DNA of 64,000 bases from positions 3,665,202 to 3,729,201 of the forward strand of contig JACTAT010000006.1 of NCBI GenBank assembly GCA_014526335.1, written 5' to 3'. The first letter of the stretch is position 1, and every line of letters begins with the position of its first letter. This document shows positions 20,821 to 34,700 of the stretch, piece after piece. Source of the stretch: Chrysaora quinquecirrha (Eukaryota > Cnidaria > Scyphozoa > Semaeostomeae > Pelagiidae). A model generated the notes under the pieces. It was not told the DNA's origin. It searched no databases and worked only from the letters and a program-made list of their open reading frames with translations. Both the position numbers and the translations under genes were made by a program.

Positions 20821-22611
20821 GATATGCTGTTGATGATACGATTGTGATATCTTTTTAAAACCATGGGACCTATACTATGCCTGCAATTCAAATTCGTTGT
20901 GGCAAATTTTTCAGATTTTCGCAAGAAATGAAATGGTCATAAACTTTGCTTCAAATTTTCAGATCTTCAAAACAACTGAGGCCTTGCCTTGATTTGCAGA
21001 TAGTTTTATAATCCGCAGGGAAAATCCAAATGGAAATGTACTGGTAGTCGATGTTTGTTTTGTGCTATCCGTGCGTATTTGTCCTCCACTGAGCTGCTAG
21101 CTCTGCGTTTAATAACTCTCGCGCTCCCAATTCCTTCATCGAACTTTTCCCTGTTAGCATTTTAGTCCGAAATGTTTCACTGAAAGTGTTGAGATTTCAT
21201 GGTGCATTCTGTATGGCACCTGATTACTCAAGACATTCTTTCTGATATTATACGCTGGGCACAAGGAGCAGGTATTTCGCGTCAACAGGATTGCTGCCGA
21301 GGGGGATTCATTCCTCAGACATCTCGTACACCTTTGCTTGAAATCCTATTTGTTTATGGTAATCTTGCTGTCTCTTGGAAATCCTTTATCGTACCTGAGA
21401 GTGATATGTCCCTGGTCCGTGCCAAATAAATTCTGCATGATGCCTGCTTGCTTGGGTAGTTGCCGAGTTGCTCAAAAAGCTGTACAGCTGATTGGTAACG
21501 GTAGCGCTTTACTGTATTAAGCGATGGGAAATTTCTAATCTTTTGCAGCTGAATTCAATAAAGACAAACTGGTTTGTGGTTGATCAAATCTAACGTTTCA
21601 TTGCTTCGTGGGAAAAACGCTGCCATCTTTGAATTTATGACTTACGATAAGCTTTGATACGTGAATTTCAGAAGCTGCAGGCTGCAGTCCGTGTCAGGCA
21701 TTCGGGTCCAGAGAAAAGCAAGGTTTTCAAGGTTGATACTCCTTTTGCTGCACGACTCATTTGCTTTGAAAAATAAAAACTTTTGCTGTTACCGGAAAAT
21801 ACTGTTGATTTACCATCTACAGGCCTATAGAGATTAAGCTTCAACTCATTTGAGGGGGGTGTTATTGTTTCATGCCAATTAACTATTCATCATTTCTTGA
21901 GAACGTATTTGCTTTTTCCATTTGTCTGCAGAGTGCAGGTAGCACTCCTAACCCTTTCAAGGCGAGTATTTGCATAATAAGAACTAGCCTGGCATGCAAG
22001 AACCAGGTAGCATTAAATTGAGGCTAGCCTTATTATAAGTCTAAAAAAAGTGTGGATGGACTGATGCGTTTCTGACTCTGACGTTAATATCTTCTCCTGT
22101 AGACGAGCATTTTGCTGTGTCAAAGCGTATTTGAGAAAAGCAAGCAGTCGCATGAAGATGACCGCAGGATGTCAACGTCATGAAAAAGTGCTTCAATATC
22201 TATTACATTGAATCAGTCATGTTGCTACGAAAATCATGATACGCCAGCCATCAGCAACTGTGCACAGACCAACAATAAACAATATGGGAGCAAGTACAAG
22301 AGAAGTTCTTAGACCAACTATATGCAGTGTACCAAGAGGTGATCTGGCTGTCACCCCCATCTTAATACACGAGATTCTACTGAAGAAATCGCTAAAGATA
22401 AAGTTGCGACGGGTGTTACCACTGAGCGCCAATAGTTCTAGTGGAGCCAATGTCAGTGACAGTAAAACCAATGAAGTTGGCAGTTTTGTTGGCAGCGAAA
22501 ATATCTTCCAATCTCCGTCTGCAAGCTTGTTGACGCACAAACACAATGGCAGTGGCTGTAAAGAAGGTTTGAGCAATAAATGCCCTTTTTTGCAAATTCG
22601 ATTTCCATATT

Positions 22612-22982
22612 CTTAGGTGGCTGATTGCCGTCCCCCTCCCGCTAATCAATTTTTTTTAAATTTCCGACCCCCCACGCTCTTATTAGGACCCCCCGCTTAT
22701 TAGATTTACATCAATTTTGGTGTGGATGATTTTAACTTGTTTCACTTGGACCTTCTCTGTATAAAATTTCACTTGTTGCTACACTCTATTTTTTGCCGAA
22801 CACTATGGATTGCCTTAGCCTATAAGTACTATAGGGCCAGTCGCACTGCCTTTCTGCAGTTTTCTGAAAATTGTTACACGAATTCCGACCCCCCGTTTAT
22901 TCCGACTCCTCTGTCAATTAGATCCTGGCTAGAGTTCCAAACCCCCGCCTATTCCAACCCCCCTGGCAATTAGGCACCTAAG
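22612..22982. mobile_element. Family F MITE, 371 bp
   Basis: The ends CTTAGGTGGCTGATTGCC and GGCAATTAGGCACCTAAG are inverted with about 16 of 18 matching. The interior next to each end is C-rich (CCGACCCCCC, CCAACCCCCC) on both sides in the same orientation. Confidence 0.8.
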
Positions 22983-24692
22983 AGTATGTCATATCTTCTT
23001 CATCTCACATACATGTCATATCTTCTTCATCTAACATATACACAACACAGTTCTTAGTTCTGTACTCTCTTTTTTATAAGAACAGACTTCATAAGAACAG
23101 GGGCTCGATTTATCAAAAAAAATAATAACGTAAGAGGTATTTCCAGCCTCAGATGAAAAATAAGAAACAACAAAACAGAAATGCCAATTGCCATCTCTTG
23201 TTTGGATAAAATATGCGAAACTGTTGATTTTTGTTCGTAGAAGTTTAGCTGTAGAAAAATCAATGATGAAATAAGAACACCATTAAGAACTCTCGAACCT
23301 CAAATTATTCAAAAGAACATCCATGCTCAGAAAAATTTGTCTGGTTCTTATAAACAATGAGTGTAGGCTACTTCTGTGGAAGAGCTAGATCGAAAAATCA
23401 GAAAAGTTATCAAAAGAAAAGGTATAAGAGCAGAAGGGATGTTTTATATATTTTGTACCCAAGTAACGCTTTTTTAGTAACTGCCTCGTGTTACTTGTTT
23501 ACTTGTAACCAGAAATATGTCATCACAATCGCAGTAATGTAATGCAGTAATGCACGAATGTGTGTTGCATCCTCCTCCATAGGATGGAGGGGTATGAAAA
23601 TCTCGCAGAATTTCTGACCGAGCAGCGAATTGGCTCTTCAGAAAGGTTGTACTAGACCTTTATTTAAACAAAACGATTTCCGAGGGATTTCTGTGAAAAC
23701 AATAGATTATCTAGCTGGGGTGTACGAGATTTTCGACAAGTGAATCGCCCCTCGATTTTGACCCTGAAATTTTCTTCAGCCCTGGAAGCTTTGTCAGGTC
23801 ACTTGATGCGTAAGGTTTGTCATATGACAGTTAAATACTGTGGTAAAATCTCCCTAGGCTTGGGAAAGGGACTAAGGGGGCACTAATTTCTAATAGTTCA
23901 GTTACGAGTCGTGTTATGTTGTATTTTCGCACAATTTCTCCAAACAGCCAGAGACACGAAAAAAGCACTAGTTCCAGTCCTTTTAGGTACACATACAGCA
24001 GAGGGAGCCATCGTATTGATTTTGGAAAATATTGCATAGTGTTATCTTGTTTATCAACGTTTTTATTAGCAATTTATTTGGATTATTCTCACTAATACTG
24101 TTAAAAACTCCGATGCTGAAATTGCAAGGCATCTTCTGGATTGCTTTTTGTGCAAATAATAATTATTTTTTAAATAATTATCTCTGCAAAACGTTGCGAA
24201 GGTGGATTTGAATGGTTGCTATGAAAGCTCCAAGGTAGGCCTATCACCGCAATTGTTTACGAAAGGAGGATTGAGAAGCCTAATTTGTTTGTTATTGTCT
24301 TCATTTGTTTGTTCTCAAAACCATTCAAGCTTCTTCAGCCTGCGTGCGTTGAAGATTAGCAATAGCAAGTATCCGATGATTTGGGATTTTTTCGGCCTAT
24401 GAAATTCTCTTACTACTGACTGGCATGGGGTGGTTCAGCTTGACGTTGCCTTGTCATTTTGGAAATTAAAATTCACAATAGAAATGATCGAATAGATTTA
24501 CCTATATAATGCAGCTATTGTTTATGTCCTGGCAGGAGGTTTCCATTAATTGCTTTATTGCAATTGCACAATGAAGGCAATCAGAAGCCTATGTCAAAGT
24601 GTTTAGACCTCATTAGTTCATTCTGAAAATTCCTACTTCAACGCTGATTTATTCAAAGCTTGTGTATTTAGTTTGTTTGTGTTGGCAATGGC

Positions 24693-24884
24693 ATGGTCAT
24701 GGTATACATAAATGCCATACCAAAGAGTAATATGAAGACTCCAATAGTTTTGATCAGTGAGGCATTGCATTCTAATGAATATACAGATGATGGTACTAAT
24801 AGTAGTGTAAAAGCAAGTGAGTGTGATTTGTTTGATTTCATAGCAGAGCAGGGTGAAGACAAGCTTCTTACAATAGATCACTAG
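24693..24884 (+). CDS. Unassigned small open frame
   Basis: Sixty-three codons begin MVMVYINAIPKSNMKTPIVL and end SECDLFDFIAEQGEDKLL, TIDH, stop. The second half has a protein-like acidic composition and could be the last exon of an unseen gene or a retrocopy fragment. I find no convincing acceptor, partner exon or family match, so this may well be chance. Confidence 0.18.
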   Translation: MVMVYINAIPKSNMKTPIVLISEALHSNEYTDDGTNSSVKASECDLFDFIAEQGEDKLLTIDH

Positions 24885-25616
24885 ATCTTAGACTTTGTTT
24901 ATTTTATTGAATGAGTATCTTGCCCAAACTAATATCCATATGGCTTTCTAGACAAGTCGCCTCATTGCAAGGTTGTCCTGCTAACAAGTTGGCCCACCTG
25001 GACAAGTCAGCCCACTGCAATGTCCCCCATCAATGTTATTTTAGTCATTTTGTTACATGTGAGGATATTGGGGGCTATCACCCCCAAACCTCAGTCTATG
25101 TGTACAATGTACAATTTGTTATATTTTAGTGAGCCAATTTGGTATACTCTGACAGGATGACTTGTCTAACACATATTTAAAGTTGACTTGTCCTGTATGT
25201 ATAAAAAATGGTTTAGAAACCTAGATCTTAACACTCATACATTTTAAGAAAGTATAAAAGAACACCAAAAACTTTAAAAACCTATCATATTCAAACTCTG
25301 TTTTTAACTGAGGTATAATGATGAAGCAACTCGTTTCTTAAATATTTTCCAACATTTGACTATACAGTCTGAGAACTCTTGATTTTAGATTGTAGATTAA
25401 GATAGATAGGTAGATTCATGTAACCTTTCCATTCTAATTAAAAGGGACAACTAAAGGGCACAAGACTAATCTAAGAAGTGGTCAAGCTGTCTTCTCCTGA
25501 CCAGGCTATATGATTCTTTTAGCTCTGTGCCTGGAATAACAGAAAGCTAGCAACTCTCTTGAGATACTTTCAATTCATTGAAGGTGTTTATGTAATTCTA
25601 CTGTTTTGTGTTTCAG

Positions 25617-25710
25617 ATCCAAAATGGAATTCATCATTTCATCATCACAGCGAGAAAAGTTACTCTTCCGACAGCAATAAGATGACAAGACGGATTCGAC
25701 CACTAGAAAT
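25617..25710 (+). CDS. FAM149B1: FAM149B1-like exon 1 (5' UTR and first 9 codons)
   Basis: Coding starts at ATG 25682-25684 and reads MTRRIRPLE plus two bases to a GTGAGT donor at 25711. Human FAM149B1 starts MISRYTRKAVPQSLEL, so both the position and the LE-I/L junction fit. TTTCAG before 25617 looks like an acceptor, so a noncoding upstream exon is likely but not found. Confidence 0.78.
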
Positions 25711-28700
25711 GTGAGTAGCCAACAATTTCTATCTTCTGTATGTTGTTAACAAGCTATTATTTATACTTAACCAGTCACAGGAGAGCTGCCTCACCACATG
25801 AACACAACTATGAATGTAGAATTATACAATTCCTTATACTAGCTTGTTTTTGAGCTGTCCACCCTTTCAGAGTCATAAAATCAGTTCACAGCTAATTCAC
25901 TCTGGAACTTCATTCTGCTGGGGACCCAAGCCACAGTTCCATATCAGTAGTATTGCTACCAGTTACTAAAACCTGTGTTGAACAAATAAATATGCTTTCT
26001 GCATTCCATCTGTACATTCTATTTTGGTTGTGCTACAAGTTAACCTGATTCCTTTGTGTTGCATGTGATTTAATTGAAGGGGTACAAAGGATCTTAATTC
26101 CTCTGAATCCAATCAGTTTTCTATATAAAGCAATAATCATAATGAAATAAGAAATATAAGAGAAGTTGTACCAAAACAGGCAAGGGAACCAAACCAAATT
26201 TCATGTTTAAGATTTAGTGCTGAGTTGAATGAGACCAAGCTCCCATTTGTGTGAACCACATTTGTGAATTATGCTATTTAAGACAAGAAATAGACTATTG
26301 GGGTAGCTACAGCCTCCAACCCGCACTTCAGTTTGACCTGCATATTCTGAATTTGTAGACATTGTAGGAATGTAAATATGTTTCCAAATGTAATGCAAAA
26401 AGTTTAAAACTTAGTTTAGCAGGTTGGAATGTGTTTGAAGTTTGTTTGAATTTGCCATTGTGAGAACAAAGTGCAAACAAAAATATCATCAAAGTCTAAT
26501 TGACTTTCTACAGACTAGGGTGTGTTTATCAGGACTAATTCAAGGGTGATTCACTCCTTGGGAACCCCATCCACCATTGCTGTAAATCCTATTGATATCA
26601 CAGAAGGAACATCATTACACTCTTATGAAAAGTGAAATGCCCCTCGGAATAGTCCTTATCACAGTAGACTTAACAAAAGTGGAATTAGCATTTAAATGCA
26701 GCCAAAACGCTAGGGAGGCCTCCTAGACCTACTACTCCAAATATACCAATTTTCAGACATATGGACCAATGTTAAATTTGCAACCCATATAAGATTATGT
26801 TAGCAGACAATTTGAACTAACAATGTAGAGATGAAATCATGATTTAGCAAATTAGATTTGGCATAAACAAGATTGTTTGGCCACTCCTTTTTCACGACAT
26901 TTTTCATTTGTTTTTCACCTTGGAAATTTATGGTCTCAAGTTCTTTGATTGACCATATGGTTTCTAACGTCAGAAATGCAGCATATCAATTATTGTTTAA
27001 AGCGAAAATTCACGCTTTATTCTCGCACCCTGCGGTGTACTGTAGGTAGATTCGTATGAATAATGACGACCAGCTTACACCGTCATCAATTATTCAATAA
27101 GAGAGCAAGTTGGGTCCCAGTCAAATTGGATTACCAATGTCTAGAACCATGTTATGAACACTTATAATAACTTTTGCTCAATATCAAATACTATATAATT
27201 CCACCTTCTTGTTTTGCTCTCTTGTTGTTTGATTAGTGGAATTTTCGTTTGTTCCTATTTAGAACGTTTCCCATGCCTTTCACGTAAAACAGTTGTTACC
27301 ACCATAAAATTTCAAAAGCCACAATTCTTCGTGGTAGCGTCCTTGGGGTCTTTGTCAGTGAGAACCAAGATATCAATATACAGGGCGTTTCTGATTGATT
27401 GATCATCTTTAACCGCCTGCTATTTATGTCAGTAAAGGCTGAAGTACGTATTGACAATGCAACCATGGCTTGGCTGTGGATGTGCTTAAAGCATTAGATT
27501 TATTCAAGTCTTCTGAATGAAACTAAAGAAGCAGAGCAGCTTGCATTTTTCTTTCATTTTAATTCGAAACCTTTCATGAAGAAAACTTGAAGTTTGAGGC
27601 AGAATATGAAATAATATAAATATATGTATATATGTGTATACATGGCTGGCGAACAGATTGTTTTTGAAAAGCGAAATAATAGGCCGAACGTATTATGCTT
27701 GTGCTTCAGAAACACACTCGTTTGTTTGTACATACTTTGCTCAAACGCATACCCGACTCCAACATTATTCAGTTATGTCGACTGTTATCATTACTGTTCC
27801 TTAAACCAAAATGCTGTAAATCAACACCGTTCCTTATACCTGAAGTCTGGTCTGAATTTGACATGTTTCTTATGCCAGGAACGTATAAAAGTGGACGCAA
27901 TTCTGCCAAAAACGTAGGAGAATGGATGCAATTCCCCTGTACTCTGTACCCAAAATATACAACTGCTTTCGAGGAGAATACAAAGTACAGTATTTCCTAA
28001 AAACAGAATGCCCAGCTCCGGGTGAGTGTCTTCAGCAGTGCCTTTCTCAATCGAGCGCCCCCTTTTTAGAAAGTAGCTGCCTTCATTTTTGCGAGCCCCT
28101 TTTGAATTAACACCCCCCGAATGAGTCTCCCTTATCAACGTTCATTTGACATCAGACTATGTTGTGTTTTCGTGTACATTACCAGGAACAGGAACCCTTA
28201 AAAAGAATACATTGGCACGCCCCTGGAATGGCCGCCCTCAAGCGAATGCCCCAAAACTAACCACTCAAATAACACGATGCCCTTCCACTCGAGGAAATAC
28301 GATACACGCAAACTATTCGGGGAGATTTCGGAATGACCTAGTGATTCGACGCAATGTACTGCTATTTCTAATAATACCTACTACAATTAGCTAGCCTTGC
28401 GTGATTGACATCAACCTGCCAGCCTTTCTTACACTATTTAACCTTTATTCTTTCTATTGTGGTACCGATTTGCCAATCTTTTAATATCTTTAAATTCTCT
28501 GACCAGCTACCATGCTGGTTCTAGAAATTATCAGCCTCCATCACGCTATTTCGGCTTTAAATTGCAACATAAATGCAAATCAAATTAGTTCTTAAATGTA
28601 AGAAGCTTATAGATTTTCCCTGTATCTTGCACAAATAGAGTTTATCGCCATGGATTTGAACAGCATTTTGCTAATGGTAATGGTTTTTATGCTTAGTAGC

Positions 28701-31700
28701 CGTCCCACAATACTGAATAATGCATCTGAAAAGCATTTAGATCTCGAGTCATACATGGCATTTCTAGCTGATACGATTCATCTTTGGTAATGTAGTCTTA
28801 ACTGTTTTCTCCGCCTTTAAAAAATTTTTAAATCCACCAAAGATTTAATGGTTTGATATACAAAAGCCACCTTATCTTTTTTCTGAAGATATTTGCTGGC
28901 GAAGAAGATTTGTTGCCTACTCTAGGCTTAGGCAAGATAATGATGCCTACTAGATATATTCATATAAAAGCTCATCTCTGTCTGTGATACTTTCTAGCCA
29001 TAATTTTTCTTTTTTAAGAACTTTATGTGCTTTATCGAGATTCAAGCCGAAAGCTTCTTTCTGAAGCGGTTTATTGCCTATTTGATGCATAAGTGGTCTC
29101 CATGGCCACCTACTGAAAGATCGTGTCGTATCGATGACACGCAGCTTCTTTTCCTGAAAAGGTGCGCTACTAGTAAGGTCCTAGATGTTCAGATTCCTTC
29201 ATGACCTACTGTTGGTCTTTGCGATATCAAGAAACAAGCCCGAACCATCTATCTGAAAATTTTTATTGCCCATATGATGTGTCTTTATTACGGCCTTCTT
29301 CTTAAAGACCATGTCATATCAAAATAAAGAACTTCGGCTTTTTTCTGAGGAAATTTGCTGGCTTGAAGATGCACTGATGCCCATCGGCATGTTTTTCTGT
29401 GTTGCTTTGTGGTCCTACAATCTCTAACAAAATTCATGGACCGCTACTAGAGACTATTTTCCTTTATTTTCGAAGATACACCCGCCCCCCCCCTCTCTAT
29501 AGCCATATTGTGTGTATATCATATCATTATCAAAAATTTTGCCTGTCTACTAAGCCTGCATCCAATTATCCTATCAGTATAAGCTCGATATTGACAAGGG
29601 GGAGATGGTGCAAGAAAACCGCTATTCTATGGGTGGTTGTACAATTTTGTAAAGGATTATATTCCCTCACTCAGGTTCCTGCTGTTCTCTCATGGCCGGT
29701 TGCTTATAGCCGTGTCACATCGTGGATATGTCCGGATTTTTCCTGCCTCCGCTCTTTTCAATTATTAATAACCCTAAATCCAAAGCTTCAATGCTGATGT
29801 TTACGCTGTCTTTGTTCTGATTCAGCCATTCTCAAGTTTGCTGTGTGTGAAGCGGCTGTGGGTTTCAAACCAAGTGCTCTTTATTGTTTACGATACAGTC
29901 TGTTTCAAGCATTTGCTAATGTTTGTGCAAAATACAACCAGATGCAATGGAAACTGGCTAATTAAAACAAGCAAATGCAGGTCTAAGTTAGTAGACTAGA
30001 TTTTAAAGTCCTCATTCGTCATGTCAATATGGGTTATCACTCTATGAGGTGGAATACGAACAGAGTCAGTGCAAGCTCACGAAGGGAGTTGTATCCCTCG
30101 CTGCTACTAGAAGGGTATTGTTATTTTTTTGTTCTTATGATAATCTTCGCATTTTCATTGCCATTTTCATTGATAAGTCGCTTTCTTATAAACTCTGTAC
30201 TATATACTATACTAAACTATATATGTCGTTAATTCTCATATTCCTTATAATATATCGCTTCTGCACGTTAACACTAGCAGGTAGGCGTATTTCAATTTTA
30301 ACGAAGAATTCTTAAGATTAAGTCATTATTTATCATACATCTAAACCGTTTTATAATTTAGATAATCTTGCTTGGATAAGGATGGCAAAATTTAAACCTG
30401 ATCAATAGTTAATAGCTACACCATTCTGCTAACTCAACTTTGGTTTCATCATACACATAACGTGGGAAGGAAAAATTTTGTTTTTTTATTTCGATAAGCC
30501 CAAACGTGAATAAAACCATAGAGATAGGATGAATTAAACTTTCTGAAGCTTTCGTTCCGTCTTGAACAAGGTATTAGACAACGTATTTTATACGCTAGAC
30601 AGACAGTTGCACATGTCGATAAAGAGTCCACAAATATGAACCCCTATTAAATCGTATTAAAAACGGATTTCAAAGCTGTTTGGCTTTCATATGATTTAGA
30701 TAATATCATATTATTAATAATATTTCAATATTTCACTTAAATGCAGCAATTCATAACGCATTTTGTTGAATTTCAAATCGTTCATAAGACACCAACTCTT
30801 GATGATATCGATATCAACCCTTTAAATAGTAATATCAAATGGTTATATCCATTTTTCATTTCGTGTCAGTTTGAAAAGTCAGTCTGCGAATGACAAGAAA
30901 TTAAAAACATTCTGAGCCTCAAACTGGCCAAAAATAAAGGGCATTGCGCCTTGAATAAGAAACTATTTTGTACATAAAAGAATGTTTTGCGATTTCAACA
31001 ACTAATCTATTTGGAAAAGACATTCTATCCTTATGCTTCTTCTATTTCTTTGCAGTTACTTTTCACAATATTTGTTTTATCATTGCTGTTTTATTCAATC
31101 CACGTTGCCATAGGCTTATAAGTGTGGGCTTTTTATTTAAAGGTCAGGTTTCTTAGTTATGTACCTTAGAATCTACTGTATTTGAGATCAGCTTTCCCAG
31201 CTCAAAGCATGGTTATATATAAAGGTCAGTTTCTATAATAAAGCCAAGGGAAAGCCAAACTGAAGGTGCAAAGTTCTCCACGACTTCACAAAACAAAACC
31301 TCTATGCATATACTTTCCTAAAGCCAACCCGGGTAATGTATGTGCAGTACAGTCATGGAGGGATTGGATATCATCAGTACGGTGGAGGGGTATCATCAGT
31401 ACTGTGGAGGATATTCAGTACTGTGGAGGGATATCATCAGCACAGTACAGTCAGTACTGAAAACCTTCCACCGCACTGATGATTTCCCTCCACTGTACTG
31501 AATATCTTCCACTGTACTGCACACCCTCCACTGTACTGCATATACATTACCCGGGATGAAAGCAACAGACACGGATCTTTTGAGCGGTTGATGATTTTGT
31601 AGTTTAAGAAAGCATCAGCATACACTCTCTCTTTTAATAAACAAATTAACTCAGAGCCAGCCCTAAGAGTTGCGTAAAATATCTGGGATTTTAGCCCTCA

Positions 31701-34700
31701 AAAGTTGTTTATGAGTTACTTTTCACAACATACAGTAACTTAGCTTCCTTTATAGGAAAATCCAATTTTTCGCTTTTCTGCTTAATTTTTCGTAAAATTG
31801 GACAAGATTCGCAAATATAGACAAAGGGATTTAAACCAAAAACGTTTACAACAGTAAGACATTCAATGTTAATTTAGACTCTTCGCTGAGCTGAGCTGAA
31901 GTTGCGAACAGACCTTGTTTATGTTGTGATATGATTCCAGCCCTTGTTGCTTATCGACCGAATGCTTATTAAAAAGTGTAATAGCCTTTTCATTTTTGTT
32001 TTTTACTTTCATAATCGTATTCATGTTGTTTTCTGTTTTTGAAAAGGACATATACCCACACACAGTGTAGCTAAATAACGTCCACTCCCACATAACAACG
32101 GCTCTAAACCATCTCTGGGCAATAAGGCCCAACAAACACATCACTAGGAAAGCAAACAACGGTTGATACGGTCATCGGGACATCATATTGATAGTTTCGT
32201 ACTGGAAAACATTTAAATCATGATCGGATTGTTTCATATTGTAAGAGCACACCAAGTTATGCGAACTCGTAGCAACTGACGCCAATTCTAAATCAACAAA
32301 CAACTCTGCCTCATATTGGGAAATGTTAATTTTTGGGATCCGCGACCTCACTCTGGGGCTCTCTATAAGAACAGCTTCTGATAAAGGATACTCTCCCAAA
32401 AATAAGAATAAATACTATATTTTCAAGCCAAAAATTTCCAACTCTAAGGGATTACAATATGATTATTGCTTTTCACTCGCTTAGTCTAGGCTAGACAAGG
32501 CTTTATAATCAAAAGTAACTACGTTTACGTAAATTTCTCGAATGTTGCGTGCTGTTTTGTATTTGTTGTATTTTGAATACAGTGACAATCTGATACAGAC
32601 CACCCTTTTCCACAACAGGTGCTCTCAGCGTGAAATCATTGTAGGCTCCTTTATAGGTATAGTACAATTACAATGTAACGTTGTTATCTTGTTATGTTCG
32701 ATTTTTACTTTACAACGTCTAGCAGTAGTCCCTTAGACTTTTAAGATGAGCTACAAGTCTCTCTTCTTAATAAGCAGACAACAAAGATGATGGGTGATCT
32801 TAATGGATAGTTCTTTAATATATGATTCTTTGATGCAATCTCTGGAGTTGCTTCTTGTTGGTGTGAATGAGTGTTTCTTCACTAATGTAAATACTAACAT
32901 TAAATAAATCATGTACGATTATAATTAAAATATATGATGCAATGATGCAAAAGCCCAGCCTTTGTAATGTTAAGCCAATCTTACGGGCCAGTATATTAAA
33001 CAGTGTGCAGTGATTAGCTGTTGTTCTTGTTGTTGCTGTTGCGTTTGTTCTTGTTGTTGTTGTTTCTGTTGTTGTTGTTGTTGTTTAACCGTCATCAAGC
33101 TTTCGGGAACCAATTATAGCAATTGTCATTGAGCTTCGAAAACGCTGCACTGTAAATGTTGACCAATTTATGGTTCTTTTCAAGCATTTAGGCATCTCAA
33201 TTCAATTTCATTATGTACCATCATGGTGATATGTTTTTGTTACTGCAACAGTTTATGAGCTTTCCTAATGAGTCTTGACTTGCCCCAAGTCATATTTCTC
33301 CCTCACTCTCCTTTGTGTTTTACGGAATGATGGTCCTTAAGAAAGGGATATTTTGAGATAGACTTTGGGCAAGTGAGACAAGACACTCCTTTCTACCTGT
33401 AGAACGACGTTATTGAGGTTAACTGAAGTGAATTGAATTTTGTTCAATCATTTTCTCAATCACAACCTAAAAATATTCGTTTTCTTCGTTTCTACAAATT
33501 CAGCTGTGTTATTCAAATGAATAAATCCAACAGCTCTATAAATGTTTGCCGTAAAAATGGAATATTATTTTAATTAAATATGAACCAATAAAAGAGAAAT
33601 AATCTTTGTGTTTAGCCTTAACTGAAAAACCCATTAGTTATGACAACAGTGACTGTTTCCATTCATTTTCCTTTGAACGGTATTATCAATATCATTTTAA
33701 TTATTACTAAGGTTATTTCTGTGTAAATAAACAGATGAATATGAAATAATGTACCGTTTCCTGGAAACTTTGTGACTACCTTCTTTTTGAAAGGTTCTGG
33801 ACCGCTGGGAAACGATATGTTTTAAGAAGGAACCTCTCAAAACCTTGTTCTCTGAAAGCGAGAATCCAATTACTTCCTAGTAATTTTCTACACCTTTGCT
33901 TGGAATCCTATTGTTTAAACCGAAAATCCCTTAAAATCCTTCTGCTTCAATGAGAGTCTTGTATGTCTATTTGAAGAGCAAAATACCCCTCGTCTGAGTG
34001 TAGGTTACCGGTTTTAATATTTCAAAAGAGGGGTGACAGTGTAGTTGTACCATTGTGAAATTCGGTACTACAATTGAATAAGAAGAGGTCCAAAATGAGA
34101 AACTTTTGTAACTAGACCTTGAACAAAAGTCTCTATAAATAGAAAGTGCGATATAGATTTCTAACTCTAATAATGCGATAAAGATTTAATACATACACTA
34201 TAGCGCTTTATCCAATTTTACCTAAAAATTTAGAAACTGCATTGTTTCAGTAGGCTTGTTGCGATATTATCTACTTATTGCTATGTAGCATATGTTTTGT
34301 GGTGTACAGCGGACCACATGTAGAAGACCACTTTTACAAAGCAACTATTAATTAAAAATTCGCAGTTGTATGTTACAGAGGATGTCTATTGAATATTGAT
34401 TTTATATTTATAACTGTATCACAAAGAACTCACTAATCTCCATTTTGTCACAACGTCGTGAGTTATTCACTGCGGTTTTCTTTCATATAAAGCCAAAAGT
34501 GCTAATCTATTGGAAGCGATTTTTCTGTTAGATCATATCTACTCGAATGAGCGCTAATTCGCTGTTTTATTCATCCGTCTTGGAGAGGGGGTACTAATTC
34601 AAAGGGATCCGCCCTTTTAAGAGGAGCGCTCAATTTAAAATTTAAATAGATTTTGATGTTTTCGCAAACTTCATCTATTTATCAATATTTCCCACTGTTT

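Larger units (their letters stand above)
11602..25616. other. Intergenic region between the OARD1-like gene and the FAM149B1-like gene
   Basis: About 14 kb holds family C, G, H, B and F elements, the GATTAT and GGTCGT simple repeats, a cluster of CAGCCCGGGCTG palindromes and two weak open frames (22217-22649 and 24693-24884). I see no conserved spliced gene. The stretches 11602-12880, 17100-18150, 19200-20470 and 20830-22200 show nothing I can name. Confidence 0.5.

Noticed and set aside
20480..20822. Val-rich and Arg-Gly-rich frames, reminiscent of RGG proteins
   Set aside because: Pure GGTCGT hexamer repeat without start context, splice partners or flanking domain.
27624..28394. Cluster of overlapping 60-105-codon frames on both strands
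   Set aside because: Frames overlap in all directions and none shows conserved motifs. Probably chance in intron 1.
29399..29797. 132-codon plus-strand open frame
   Set aside because: Composition is mixed, no family is recognised, and it lies within a large intron without splice signals that fit neighbours.
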